Source of the DNA: Streptomyces corallincola
Lineage (GTDB): Bacteria; Actinomycetota; Actinomycetes; Streptomycetales; Streptomycetaceae
Assembly: GCF_019104725.1 (NCBI RefSeq)
Contig: NZ_JAHRXF010000007.1
Coordinates: 121,974 to 185,973, forward strand
Reading direction: 5' to 3'
DNA length: 64,000 nt
Shown: positions 1 through 8,327 of the stretch, in pieces
Layout: each line of letters starts with the position of its first letter
Position numbering within the stretch: position 1 is the first letter of the stretch
The notes under the pieces: generated by a model
Seen by the model: the letters and a program-made list of their open reading frames with translations, nothing else
Database searches by the model: none
What the model was told of the DNA's origin: nothing
Made by a program: the position numbers and the translations under genes

Positions 1-823
1 CCTCGGCGGTGTGGTTGTAGACCACGTCGAGGATGACCTCGATGCCCGCCTCGTGCAGCGCCCGCACCGCCGACTTGAACTCCAGCACCTGCTGGCCCCG
101 GTCGCCCCAGGAGGCGTACGCGTTGTGCGGGGCGAAGAAGCCGATCGTGTTGTAGCCCCAGTAGTTGTTCAGCCCCATGTCCACCAGGCGGTGGTCGTTC
201 ACGAACTGGTGGACCGGCATCAACTCCAGTGCGGTCACGCCCAGTTGCTTCAGGTGCTCCAGGATTGCCGGGTGCGCGAGCGCCGCGTACGTGCCGCGCA
301 GCTCGTCGGGGAGGCCGGGGTGGCGCATGGTGAGGCCCTTGACGTGCGCCTCGTAGATCACCGTGCGGTGGAACTCGGTGCGCGGCGGCCGGTCGTCACC
401 CCAGTCGAAGTACGGGTTGATCACCACCGAGGTCATGGTGTGCGGCGCGGAGTCCAGGTCGTTGCGCCGGTCCGGCTCCCCGAAGTGGTAGCCGTACACC
501 TCCTCGCCCCACCGCACCGCCCCGCTGACCGCCTTCGCGTACGGGTCCAGCAGCAGCTTCGCCGAGTTGCAGCGCAGCCCGCGTGCCGGGTCGTGCGGGC
601 CGTGCACCCGGAACCCGTACCGCTGGCCCGGCATCACGCCCGGCACGTACGCGTGCCGTACGAACGCGTCGCTCTCGCGGAGTTCCACCGCCGTCTCCGA
701 GCCGTCGTCGTGCAGCAGACACAGCTCTACTCGGTCCGCGGCCTCGGTGAAGACCGCGAAGTTGGTCCCGGCGCCGTCGTACGTCGCGCCGAGCGGATAT
801 GCCTCTCCAGGCCAGACCTGCAT
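1..823 (-). CDS. glgX: Glycogen debranching enzyme GlgX, N-terminal part (runs off the window)
   Basis: The 274 residues visible are the N-terminus of a GlgX-type glycogen debranching enzyme, which removes alpha-1,6 branches from phosphorylase-limited glycogen in the cytoplasm. The protein opens MQVWPGEAYPLGATYDG, followed by a CBM48-like beta-sandwich (GTNFAVFTEAADRVELCL). It reaches the start of the GH13 barrel, where conserved region I (EVILDVVYNHTAE) lies at the window edge. The catalytic Asp/Glu residues would lie beyond position 1 and cannot be checked. The start at 823 is preceded by a GGAAGAG site eight bases upstream. The gene is divergent from the HEPN gene, with a long spacer between. 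A trehalose-pathway TreX-like homologue is the main alternative name. Confidence 0.93.
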   Translation of the reverse strand, partial: MQVWPGEAYPLGATYDGAGTNFAVFTEAADRVELCLLHDDGSETAVELRESDAFVRHAYVPGVMPGQRYGFRVHGPHDPARGLRCNSAKLLLDPYAKAVSGAVRWGEEVYGYHFGEPDRRNDLDSAPHTMTSVVINPYFDWGDDRPPRTEFHRTVIYEAHVKGLTMRHPGLPDELRGTYAALAHPAILEHLKQLGVTALELMPVHQFVNDHRLVDMGLNNYWGYNTIGFFAPHNAYASWGDRGQQVLEFKSAVRALHEAGIEVILDVVYNHTAE

Positions 824-1411
824 GGGTAGGACTCTTCCAGGAGGAGTGCCCCGGCGGGGCCGCGTTGGGTTCGAGTCTGCCCCGAAACCGCGCCGACCCA
901 CCGTGTACGGGCCGTTCCCGTGCGCCCGGGCACCCACCGGCGGGCCCGCGCGCCCGGCGGCGCGGTCCGTGGCACCCGCGCCGGGTGGCACGTACGTCCG
1001 AGGAGTGGCCGGAACCGGACGTGACCGGTCGCGGCGCGCGCCGGGGGCCCGGCCGGGGGGTGCCCCGGCGCCGGACACGCGGAGTGGGGACGGCGCGCTC
1101 CGGGACGCGCGCCGCCCGCCCGGCGGACCGGGCCCCGGGAACCGTCCCTGGTCTGGAGGAACGTACGGCGCGCCGTACGCGGTGCCCCGCGCGGGCGCGC
1201 GGCCGTACCGGCGCCGTGCGCCCCCGGCGCTATGACCCCGCTCACTCCCCGTGAGCGCCGGAGCCGGAACGGCCAAGGCATACAGGGAAGTTGGAGGTCA
1301 CATCCGGGAAACCGACCTGTCCATCGGGCTGCACCGCCCGCCGCTCCCGGAGTACCCTTCCTTGATCGTTGGGACGGGGAAGGCCCTGGGGTGGCGGAAG
1401 GCGGTGCGCGG
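824..1411. other. 588-bp divergent spacer between glgX and the HEPN gene
   Basis: I see no convincing gene here. Open frames exist on both strands but have Arg/Pro/Gly-rich compositions typical of non-coding Streptomyces DNA. The spacer must hold the two divergent promoters. It contains an 18-bp perfect palindrome (listed separately). Upstream in-frame ATG/GTG codons at 1232 and 1391 could in principle lengthen the HEPN gene. Confidence 0.6.
1162..1179. repeat. 18-bp perfect palindrome in the glgX/HEPN spacer
   Basis: The sequence reads CGTACGGCG followed directly by its exact reverse complement CGCCGTACG. A perfect 9+9 bp dyad with no spacer could be a repressor site or a cruciform/hairpin. 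It lies 339 bp from the glgX start and about 230 bp from the HEPN start. The core CGTACG is frequent in Streptomyces DNA, so chance is possible. Confidence 0.6.
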
Positions 1412-2653
1412 GTGGGCTCGGGTGGGCTGGAGCTGCCCCCTGGTGGCGAGGGCCACGAGGGAGACTCCGCGGACGTCCCGCCCGGCGCGGTGTCCCTGGC
1501 CCGGCCGATGGACGCCACCGGCTCCATCGGGCCGGACCTCGAATGGGGCGCCGACGCCTGGCTGGAGGTGCGCACCCGCGCGCAGCGGGCGGGCCGCGCC
1601 TACATCTGGCTGAATCTGGTCGAACAGCGGCTGCGCGCCGTCGTCGCCGCCGTGCTCCGCCCGGTCTACGAGCCCGTGCACGGCGACGACTGGGTGGTGG
1701 CCGCCGCCGGACCGGCCGGGCAGGAATGGGTGCAGCGGGCCGTCGCCGTCCGCGAAGTCAGCCGCCGCAAGGGCTACTTGCTCGACCCGGCCGACGACAA
1801 CGTGCTCAGCTTCCTCACCCTCCCGCAACTGCGCGAACTCGTCGTCCAGCACTGGCCCTGCTTCGAGCCGTACGTGGACGAGCGCCGCGATCTCGAACTC
1901 GCCCTGGACGAGCTGGAGGTGACGCGCAACGTCGTCTCCCGCAACCGCGCGCTCTCCGAGGCGGTGCTCGGCCAGGCCGAACGCGCCTCCGCGCGGCTGC
2001 TGGAGCTGCTCGGCGCGGCCGGTGACGTGCCCTCCGCGCGGCGGCTGCCGGTGGACGCCGTCGAGGACCTCGTCGGCGACCGGTACGCCGACGTGGTCGC
2101 CGTGCACCCCGACCGGGTGCGGCTGATGCGCCGGTTCCCCGCCGAGGACATCTTCGGCTCCGCCCGCCGCCTCGACGCCATCGGCATCGGGCTGAACCTG
2201 CTGGTGCAGAACTTCTCCGGCCGCCGACTGGTCCGGCTCGCGGAGTCCGGCTGCCGCGTCCGGCTCCTCTTCCTCAACCCCGCCTCCAGCGCGGTCAAGC
2301 GCCGTGAGCGCGAACTCGGGATGAAGCGCGGCGAGTTGAGCCGCTCGGTCGAGATGAACATCCTGCACATGCGCCGGGTCCGCTCCCGCCTGCGCGACCC
2401 GGGCGCCTTCGAGATCCAGGTGTACGACGAGACCCCCAGGTTCACCGCCTATCTGGTGGACGGCGACGGTGCCGACGGGGTCGCGGTGGTCCAGTCGTAT
2501 CTGCGCGGGGCACGCGGCATGGAGTCGCCGGTCTTGGTGCTGCGCGGCGGCAGCCGACTCGTCACCTCCCAGGACGTGGTGGAGACCGGCCTCTTCCCGA
2601 CCTACCGGGAGGAGTTCGAGCAGGCGTGGGCGGATTCGCGGCCCGTGTCCTGA
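1412..2653 (+). CDS. SAV2148-type HEPN domain-containing protein
   Basis: This 413-residue protein belongs to the conserved Streptomyces family often named SAV2148 family HEPN domain-containing protein; its molecular role is unknown. From the GTG at 1412 it reads MGSGGLELPPGGEGHEGDS. It continues with a region rich in paired charged helices (YIWLNLVEQRLRAVVAAVL; DERRDLELALDELEVTRN) that matches an all-helical HEPN-type body. The second half (residues about 200-410) is a mixed alpha/beta domain ending EEFEQAWADSRPVS. GTG at 1412 has a GAAGG element about ten bases upstream. GTG at 1391 (GGGGAAGG seven bases upstream) is an equally possible start and would add seven residues. No signal peptide or membrane segment is visible. 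The gene appears monocistronic. Confidence 0.85.
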   Translation: MGSGGLELPPGGEGHEGDSADVPPGAVSLARPMDATGSIGPDLEWGADAWLEVRTRAQRAGRAYIWLNLVEQRLRAVVAAVLRPVYEPVHGDDWVVAAAGPAGQEWVQRAVAVREVSRRKGYLLDPADDNVLSFLTLPQLRELVVQHWPCFEPYVDERRDLELALDELEVTRNVVSRNRALSEAVLGQAERASARLLELLGAAGDVPSARRLPVDAVEDLVGDRYADVVAVHPDRVRLMRRFPAEDIFGSARRLDAIGIGLNLLVQNFSGRRLVRLAESGCRVRLLFLNPASSAVKRRERELGMKRGELSRSVEMNILHMRRVRSRLRDPGAFEIQVYDETPRFTAYLVDGDGADGVAVVQSYLRGARGMESPVLVLRGGSRLVTSQDVVETGLFPTYREEFEQAWADSRPVS

Positions 2654-2802
2654 AACGCCGGTGATCGTCGGGAGCCGCTGGAATTCATCCGCCCTGTCCG
2701 TCCCGTGCGCCGGTCGGGCGGAACGCGGTCCGCCGGTTGTCGGTGCCGCGTGCGATGGTGGAGGCCACTGGGGGAACGCACCACCGAGAAGGGGGGCCGC
2801 AC

Positions 2803-3525
2803 ATGAGCTGGCACCAAGAGCTGCTGATCGGCTTCGACCTGGAGACGACCGGGACCGATCCGCGCGAGGCGCGCATCGTCACCGGCGCGGTGATCGAGGT
2901 CAGGGCCGGGGAGACGCTGGGCCGCCGCGAATGGCTGGCCGATCCGGGGGTGGAGATACCCGCCGACGCGGTCGCCGTCCACGGCATCAGCAACGAACGC
3001 GCGGCGGCCGAGGGCCGTCCCGCCGACGAGGTCGCCGACACCCTGGCCGACGTCCTCACCGGCTACTGGAGCACGGGCGTGCCGGTCGTCGCGTACAACG
3101 CGGCCTTCGACCTCACGCTGCTCTCCGCCGAACTCGCCCGCCACGGACTGCCGTCCCTCGCGGACCGGCTCGGCGGGCGGCCACCGGCGCCGGTCATCGA
3201 CCCCTACACCATCGACCGCCGGGTGGACCGCTACCGCAGGGGCAAGCGGAACCTGGAGGCGGTCTGCGCGGAGTACGGCATCGTCCTCGACGCCGCCCAC
3301 GACGCCGCGGCCGACGCCCTCGCCGCCGCCCGCCTGGCCTCCGCGATAGCCGACCGCCACCCCAAGGTCGCCGAACTGGGCCCCGCCGCGCTGCACGAGC
3401 GGCAGATCGAGTGGTACGCCGACTGGGCGGCCGACTTCCAGGCGTTCCTGCGCCGCAAGGGCGAGACGGACGCGGTGGTGGACGGGGTGTGGCCGGTCCG
3501 GGAGCCGGCCGGGTCGCTCACCTGA
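2803..3525 (+). CDS. 3'-5' exonuclease, DnaQ/DEDDh family
   Basis: A 240-residue DEDDh-type 3'-5' exonuclease, related to the proofreading epsilon subunit of DNA polymerase III. Exo I is FDLETTGTD (Asp12, Glu14). Exo II is YNAAFDLTLL with the second Asp. Exo III is HDAAADALAA, with the His and Asp that define the DEDDh class. The ATG at 2803 follows a strong GAGAAGGGGGG site. An upstream in-frame ATG at 2737 would add a non-conserved leader and is not preferred. The C-terminal 50 residues (about HERQIEWYADWAADFQAFLRR) lie outside the nuclease fold and are conserved in actinobacterial stand-alone versions. The role is probably repair or nucleotide turnover rather than replicative proofreading, an inference from its isolation from dnaE. 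Confidence 0.9.
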   Translation: MSWHQELLIGFDLETTGTDPREARIVTGAVIEVRAGETLGRREWLADPGVEIPADAVAVHGISNERAAAEGRPADEVADTLADVLTGYWSTGVPVVAYNAAFDLTLLSAELARHGLPSLADRLGGRPPAPVIDPYTIDRRVDRYRRGKRNLEAVCAEYGIVLDAAHDAAADALAAARLASAIADRHPKVAELGPAALHERQIEWYADWAADFQAFLRRKGETDAVVDGVWPVREPAGSLT

Positions 3526-3553
3526 GGTGCCGGGGCGCCGGGTCCGTTGACCG

Positions 3554-3574
3554 CCCGGTGCCCGGTGCCCGGTG
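3554..3574. repeat. Three perfect copies of a 7-bp unit (CCCGGTG) between convergent genes
   Basis: CCCGGTG is repeated three times without a mismatch in the 86-bp convergent spacer between the exonuclease and the phosphotransferase genes. It is one of four 7-bp tandem arrays found in spacers of this window. It may be a replication-slippage site. No clear terminator stem is evident. Confidence 0.8.
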
Positions 3575-3611
3575 CCGTGCCGCCGCCGCGTCACGGCCGC
3601 CGTCGCACCGG

Positions 3612-4475
3612 TCAGAACGGGTACCAGCGCACCGACGTGTCCCCGTCGCGCAGGGAGGCCACCCGGCGGCGGAACTCCGCCAGAGCCTTCGGGTTGCCCG
3701 GGGCGTGCTGGGCGACCCAGGCGCAGCTGGCCGTCTCACGGGCGCCCCGCAGCACCGCGCAGCCGTCCCACGCGCGCACGTCCCAGCCGTAGGCGTCGGT
3801 GAAGGCGTCGTAGGACTCGGCGGGCAGGCCGTAGCGGTCGCGGGACAGCGCCATCACCACGAGGTCGTGCTCGCGGAGGTCGGCGGCGAAGGTCTCCAGG
3901 TCCAGCAGGACCGGGCCGTGCGGGCCGATGTGCACATTGCGCGGCAGCGCGTCCCCGTGGATCGCCCCCGGCGCCAGACGCGGGGTCAGCGCGGCGGCGG
4001 CCGAGGCGAAACCGTCCCGGCGCTCACGCAGATACGCGGCGTCGGCGGGGTCGATCGCGTCGCCCGCGAGCCGCAGCCAGCGCTCCACCCCGCCCAGCAG
4101 ATCGCGCGGCGGCAGGGCGAACGCCGGTGCGGGCAGCGCGTGCACCAGCCGCAGCAGCCCGGCCAGATCGCGGGGTCCGGCCGGGCGCACCGGGTCGGGC
4201 AGCCGGTGCCACACGGTCACCGGGTGCCCGTGCACCAGCAGCGGTTCCGGCACGGCCGCGCGCACCGCGGGCACCTCCGCCCCGGCCAGCCAGCGGGCGA
4301 TGTCCAGCTCCCGCCGCGCGCGGGGCAGGAGTTCGGCGTCCCGGCCCACCTTGACGACCAGCTCCCCGGCCGCGAACACCGCGTTCTCGCCCAGCGCGAG
4401 CAACCGCGCGTCCTCCGCCGGGCCGGGCAGCACCCCGGCGGCGGCCAGTACCTCCCGCGCGCGTGCCTCGTCCAT
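3612..4475 (-). CDS. Aminoglycoside phosphotransferase-family protein (APH-like kinase)
   Basis: This 287-residue protein has the eukaryotic-like kinase fold of the APH family. The nucleotide-binding lobe contains AGELVVKVGRDAEL, with the Lys that contacts ATP phosphate. The catalytic loop is IHGDALPRNVH (HGDxxxxN type), followed by the metal-binding LDLETFA. Start at 4475 (MDEARAREVL) is chosen because GGAGG lies nine bases upstream and the homology begins there; a longer frame to 4661 overlaps the divergent gene. Substrate is unknown: many chromosomal Streptomyces APH-like proteins phosphorylate small metabolites rather than antibiotics. There is nothing to tie it to drug resistance. Confidence 0.85.
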   Translation of the reverse strand: MDEARAREVLAAAGVLPGPAEDARLLALGENAVFAAGELVVKVGRDAELLPRARRELDIARWLAGAEVPAVRAAVPEPLLVHGHPVTVWHRLPDPVRPAGPRDLAGLLRLVHALPAPAFALPPRDLLGGVERWLRLAGDAIDPADAAYLRERRDGFASAAAALTPRLAPGAIHGDALPRNVHIGPHGPVLLDLETFAADLREHDLVVMALSRDRYGLPAESYDAFTDAYGWDVRAWDGCAVLRGARETASCAWVAQHAPGNPKALAEFRRRVASLRDGDTSVRWYPF

Positions 4476-4642
4476 CCGTCCGCCTCCGTGGTTCCCTCGT
4501 CCGTCGCCGTGTCCGGCCCCGTCCCCGACGGGGGCCAGTCTCGCATTCGCACAGGTCCGGGCGGGTACCGAGGGGCATCCGGGAGGGGCAGGGCCGGGCC
4601 GTCGTACGCCGCCGGGACTCCGGGCCGCTCTACAGTGACGCG

Positions 4643-5194
4643 ATGACGACCTACGCCGCACTCCTGCGCGGAATCAACGTCGGCGGCGCCCGCAAGCTCC
4701 CGATGGCCGACCTGCGCACCCTCATGACCGGCCTCGGGCTCGACGGCGTACGCACCCATCTGCAGAGCGGCCAGGCCGTGTTCGGTGCCGAGCGCGGTGA
4801 CGAGGCTTCCTGGGCGGCCGAGTTGGCCGAAGCGGTCCGGGAGCGGTTCGGCTTCACCGTGGACGTCCTCGTGCGCGACCACGCGTATCTGCGTTCGGTG
4901 GCCGACAACTGTCCTTTTGGCGCAGCGGAGTTGGAGCCGAAACAGCTCCACGTCACCTACTTCGACGCACCCGTCACCGCCGACCGGTTCGCGGGCATCG
5001 ACCACACCGCGCTGCTCCCCGAGGAGTTCCGCCTCGGGGACCGCTGCCTCTACCTGCTCGCCCCCGACGGACTCGGCCGGTCCAGGCTCGCCGCCGAACT
5101 CTCCCGGCCGCGCGTGACCAGGGGGCTCGTCGCCACCACCCGCAACTGGAACACCGTCGTCAAGCTGGTCGAACTCACCTCAGGGCAGGGGTGA
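4643..5194 (+). CDS. DUF1697 domain-containing protein
   Basis: A 183-residue protein of the DUF1697 family, cytoplasmic and of unknown function. It begins with the family hallmark TTYAALLRGINVGGARKLPMADL and contains the conserved THLQSGQAVF segment, then VTRGLVATTRNWNTV near the C-terminus. The ATG at 4643 matches the family start. There is no strong ribosome site (GCTCTACAGTGACG precedes it), which fits a leaderless transcript, as is common in Streptomyces; that is an inference. It is divergent from the APH-like gene with 167 bp between starts, and 33 bp upstream of the reductase gene with which it may share a transcript. Confidence 0.88.
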   Translation: MTTYAALLRGINVGGARKLPMADLRTLMTGLGLDGVRTHLQSGQAVFGAERGDEASWAAELAEAVRERFGFTVDVLVRDHAYLRSVADNCPFGAAELEPKQLHVTYFDAPVTADRFAGIDHTALLPEEFRLGDRCLYLLAPDGLGRSRLAAELSRPRVTRGLVATTRNWNTVVKLVELTSGQG

Positions 5195-5227
5195 TCGGCC
5201 CGGACCCGCTGTGCCAGGCTCGCTCCC

Positions 5228-6256
5228 ATGCGATACATCATCATCGGGGCGGGAGCGGTTGGCGGCGCGGTCGGCGGACGGCTGGCACAGGCCGGGCACG
5301 AGGTCGTGCTCGTCGCCCGGGGCGCCCATCTGGCGGCCCTGCGGGAGCGGGGCCTTCGTCTCCATGTCCCCGAAGGCGAACTGACCTTTCCACTTAAGGC
5401 CGTTGACGGTCCCGACGCGCTCGGGGAACTGCGCGCCGACGACGTCCTCCTCCTCGCCGTCAAGACCCAGGACACCGTCACCGCCCTGGAGAAGTGGCGC
5501 ACGGCACCCGTCGCGGGCGGTGGCACCGCCGCCGAACTGCTGCCCGTGCTCTGCCTCCAGAACGGCGTGGAGGGCCCGCGTCTCGCGCTGCGCGCCTTCC
5601 GGCACGTCTACGCCGTCTGCGTGTGGCTGCCCGCCGGACACCTCGAACCCGGCGTGGTCTCCGCCGCCGGGGCCCCGCTCACCGGCATCCTGCACATCGG
5701 CCGCCATCCGCACGGCACCGACGACACCGCCCACCGCGTCGCCGCCGACCTCGCGGGCGCCCACTTCGAGGCACCGGTCGTGCCCGACGTGGCCCGCTGG
5801 CAGTACGCCAAGCTGCTCGCCAACCTCGGCAACGCCCTGGAGGCCGTCGCCGGGCGCGTGGACGATGACGCCGCCCGTGCGCTGTACGCCAAGGTCCGCG
5901 CCGAGGGCGAGACCGTGCTCGACGCGGCCGGGATCGCCTATGCCACCGTGGAGGAACAGCGCGCGGTGCGCGGCCACAAGGTCGATCCCGTGCCGCTGCC
6001 GGACGCCCCGCGCGGCGGCTCCTCCACCTGGCAGTCCCTCGCCCGGGGTACCGGCACCATCGAGGCCGACCACCTCAACGGCGAGATCGTGCTCCTCGGC
6101 AGGCAGCACGGTGTGCCGACCCCGCTCAACGAGCTGCTCCAGAGCCTCGCCAACCGCTTCGCACACGAGCGCAGGCCCGCCGGATCACTCCCGCCGCGGG
6201 AACTGGAGCGGCTCGCGGACAAGGCCGTCACGGGTGCGGTTCACCCGGACGAGTGA
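5228..6256 (+). CDS. Ketopantoate reductase-family oxidoreductase (ApbA/PanE-like)
   Basis: A 342-residue NAD(P)-dependent reductase of the PanE/ApbA family. An N-terminal Rossmann fold starts with RYIIIGAGAVGGAVGGRLAQAG (GxGxxG) and is followed by the helical dimerisation domain, which contains KLLANLGNALEAV and the family-typical active-site segment ending LNGEIVLLGRQHGVPTPLNELL. That segment (N..E.....G...PTP.N) is conserved in 2-dehydropantoate 2-reductases. The protein is longer than classical PanE (about 300 residues), because of an insertion around residues 230-270. Pantothenate synthesis is possible, but no other pan gene is near, so the substrate could be a different 2-keto acid. Confidence 0.82.
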   Translation: MRYIIIGAGAVGGAVGGRLAQAGHEVVLVARGAHLAALRERGLRLHVPEGELTFPLKAVDGPDALGELRADDVLLLAVKTQDTVTALEKWRTAPVAGGGTAAELLPVLCLQNGVEGPRLALRAFRHVYAVCVWLPAGHLEPGVVSAAGAPLTGILHIGRHPHGTDDTAHRVAADLAGAHFEAPVVPDVARWQYAKLLANLGNALEAVAGRVDDDAARALYAKVRAEGETVLDAAGIAYATVEEQRAVRGHKVDPVPLPDAPRGGSSTWQSLARGTGTIEADHLNGEIVLLGRQHGVPTPLNELLQSLANRFAHERRPAGSLPPRELERLADKAVTGAVHPDE

Positions 6257-6332
6257 CGATTTTCCGGGCTTCGGGCACGTACGATCACGGCGCCCCGGAA
6301 GACTGTTCCGCCCCAGGAGTCAGGACACGCCA

Positions 6333-6656
6333 ATGAGTACGTACAACTTCCACGGCAACAGCGGCCCCGCAGGGATGGGCGACTTCGGCCGGGTCGCGTT
6401 CGACCCCTACCGGCCCGCGTCCGAAGGACTGGTGGGGCTCTCCGACGACCTGCTCGACGCGCTGCACGCCGAGTTCCCCGGTCTCGTCGTGCACGGCGAG
6501 GCCATCCGGGGCGCCCTGCTGGAGTCCCTCGGGGACGGCGGGCCGCCGAACCGGGGCCGTATCCGCTCCGCCCTGGAGGCCATCAGCATCGGCGCCCCGG
6601 CCGGTACCCAGAGCCTGGTCCACACCCAACAGCTCGCCACCGTGCTCCAGTTGTGA
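6333..6656 (+). CDS. Small hypothetical protein, 107 residues
   Basis: I do not recognise a family. The protein is soluble, with a Gly/Pro-rich N-terminus (MSTYNFHGNSGPAGMGDFG), then a compact region with two predicted helices (LSDDLLDALHAEFPGL; GRIRSALEAISIGAPAGTQSL) and a hydrophobic C-terminus. An AGGAG element lies 13 bases upstream of the ATG. The Gly-Asn-rich N-terminus followed by a helical tail resembles small Streptomyces proteins found near regulatory or effector-immunity genes, but nothing nearby supports that. It is convergent with the sulfur operon, 37 bp away. Confidence 0.7.
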   Translation: MSTYNFHGNSGPAGMGDFGRVAFDPYRPASEGLVGLSDDLLDALHAEFPGLVVHGEAIRGALLESLGDGGPPNRGRIRSALEAISIGAPAGTQSLVHTQQLATVLQL

Positions 6657-6693
6657 GCGGAAGCCGCACAACGCCCTTGAGGTGTACGGCCGT

Positions 6694-7434
6694 TCAGGCG
6701 CCGAGCGCCGCCCGGAGCGGGTGGCGCGCAGCGTCGTAGCGGCCCAGCAGCACCCGCGCCACCTCCGGTGCCGGACCCAGCACGTCCGCCAGTACGTCCG
6801 CCCCGGCCGCACCGCGCGCGATGCGGTCGGGGAGGAAACCCGGCGCCAGGACGTACGGCGCGACGGCGACCCGCGCACAGCCCAGCGCGCGCAGCTCCGC
6901 GACGGCGCCCTCGGTGCGGGGCAGCGCGGCCGACGCGTACGCGGGCAGCACCGCGCGCCATCCGGCGGCCCGCCGCCACTCCCGCGCGACCGTGTCGATC
7001 ACCGCGACGGCCTCCGGGTCGGACGACCCCGCCGACGCCAGCACGACCCCGGTCGAGCCCCGGTCCGCGCCGGTCTGACCGGCCTCCGCCAGCCGCCGCT
7101 CCAGCGCCGCGACCAGCAGCGGATCGGGTCCCAGCACCTCCGCCTGCCGCACCCGCAGCCGCGCGGGCGCCGCCCGCAGCACGGCCGGGATGTCGGACTT
7201 GGCGTGGAAGGCGCGGGTCAGCAGCAGCGGCAGCGCCACCACGTCCCGTACGCCCTCCCGCGCCAGGGACTCCAGCACGCCCGGCACGGAGGGGAGGGTG
7301 AAGTCCAGGAACCCGGTCTCCACCCGCAGTCCCGGCCGCATCGCCCGCACCCGGCGCACCAGGGCGTGCACGGTCGCGGCGTGCCGGGGATCGCGGCTGC
7401 CGTGGGCGACGACGAGGAGGACGGGTGCGTTCAT
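6694..7434 (-). CDS. Sirohydrochlorin chelatase (CbiX/SirB-like)
   Basis: A 246-residue chelatase of the CbiX/SirB family that inserts Fe2+ (siroheme) or Co2+ into sirohydrochlorin. The N-terminal half carries the metal-binding VVAHGSRDPRH motif. The second, duplicated half has LASAGSSDPEA, where the His is replaced, as in other two-domain forms. It is the last gene of the sulfur operon, eight bases after the permease gene. Its product, siroheme, is the cofactor of the sulfite reductase encoded by the first gene. That context argues for ferrochelatase activity. Start ATG 7434 is preceded by the permease stop, so translation is likely coupled. Confidence 0.88.
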   Translation of the reverse strand: MNAPVLLVVAHGSRDPRHAATVHALVRRVRAMRPGLRVETGFLDFTLPSVPGVLESLAREGVRDVVALPLLLTRAFHAKSDIPAVLRAAPARLRVRQAEVLGPDPLLVAALERRLAEAGQTGADRGSTGVVLASAGSSDPEAVAVIDTVAREWRRAAGWRAVLPAYASAALPRTEGAVAELRALGCARVAVAPYVLAPGFLPDRIARGAAGADVLADVLGPAPEVARVLLGRYDAARHPLRAALGA

Positions 7435-7442
7435 GGCTGCCC

Positions 7443-8327
7443 TCAGTTTTTCACCAGGAGGCCCCGGCCGCGCAGCACGGACCGCTCCAGGGGGCTGAAG
7501 ATCAGCAGATCGATGGCGATGCCGACGAACAGGATCAGCAGGATCGCCTCGAACACCATCGCCATGTCCTGCGCGTTGCGCCCGTTCTCCAGCAGCTGGC
7601 CGAGACCGACGCCGAGGTCGGGGAACGAGGCGATGATCTCCGCCGCCATCAGCGACCGCCAGGAGAACGCCCAGCCCTGCTTCATCCCGGCCACATAGCC
7701 GGGCAGCGCCGCGGGGAGCAGCACGTGCCGGACGCCTTGGAGTCCGGTGGCGCCCAGGGTGCGGCCCGCCCGCAGGAACAGCGGCGGCACCTGATCGACA
7801 CCGGACACCAGCCCGTTGGCGATGGAGGGGACCGCGCCGAGCAGGATCACCGCGTACATCATCGAGTTGTCCAGGCCCAGCCAGATCACGGCGGGCGGCA
7901 CCCACGCCACCGACGGCAGCGACTGGAGCCCCGACAGGATCGGCCCGATCGCCGCCCGCACGAACCGCACCCGCGCCACCAGCAGCCCCAGCGGGGTGCC
8001 GATGAGCAGGGCGAGGGCGAAACCGAGCAGACCGCGCGAGACGCTGGTCCAGATGTAGCCGAGCAGCTTGCCCTGGAACCAGTCCTCGCGGAACCGCGCC
8101 CACACGTCACCGGGCGAGGGCAGCTTGCTGGGGTCGTCCACCACGTGGAAGGTGATGAGCGCCTGCCAGGCCACCAGGACCACGACGACCGCGGTGAGCG
8201 GCGGCAGGATCTTCTCGCGCAGGGTGCGGGTGAACGGCCTGCGCCCGGCGGGCGTGCTCTCCAGGGCGTCGAGCCCGGCCCCCACGCTCCCGGTGCCGGG
8301 GGCCGTCGTCGTGTCAGTGCCTGCCAT
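7443..8327 (-). CDS. ssuC: ABC transporter permease, SsuC/TauC type
   Basis: A 294-residue inner-membrane permease of the binding-protein-dependent family used for sulfonates, taurine or nitrate. Six hydrophobic segments can be seen, from PPLTAVVVVLVAWQALITF to AMVFEAILLILFVGIAIDLL. The EAA-type cytoplasmic loop that docks to the ATPase is AGRTLGATGLQGVRHVLLP. The start overlaps the ATPase stop by 14 bases. Its place in a sulfate-reduction operon points to an oxidised-sulfur substrate, but whether sulfate, an alkanesulfonate or taurine cannot be read from the sequence. Confidence 0.9.
   Translation of the reverse strand: MAGTDTTTAPGTGSVGAGLDALESTPAGRRPFTRTLREKILPPLTAVVVVLVAWQALITFHVVDDPSKLPSPGDVWARFREDWFQGKLLGYIWTSVSRGLLGFALALLIGTPLGLLVARVRFVRAAIGPILSGLQSLPSVAWVPPAVIWLGLDNSMMYAVILLGAVPSIANGLVSGVDQVPPLFLRAGRTLGATGLQGVRHVLLPAALPGYVAGMKQGWAFSWRSLMAAEIIASFPDLGVGLGQLLENGRNAQDMAMVFEAILLILFVGIAIDLLIFSPLERSVLRGRGLLVKN

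Noticed and set aside
3612..4475. Antibiotic-resistance aminoglycoside kinase
   Set aside because: Only the general APH fold is supported; it is not near any biosynthetic genes and has no feature specific to drug kinases.
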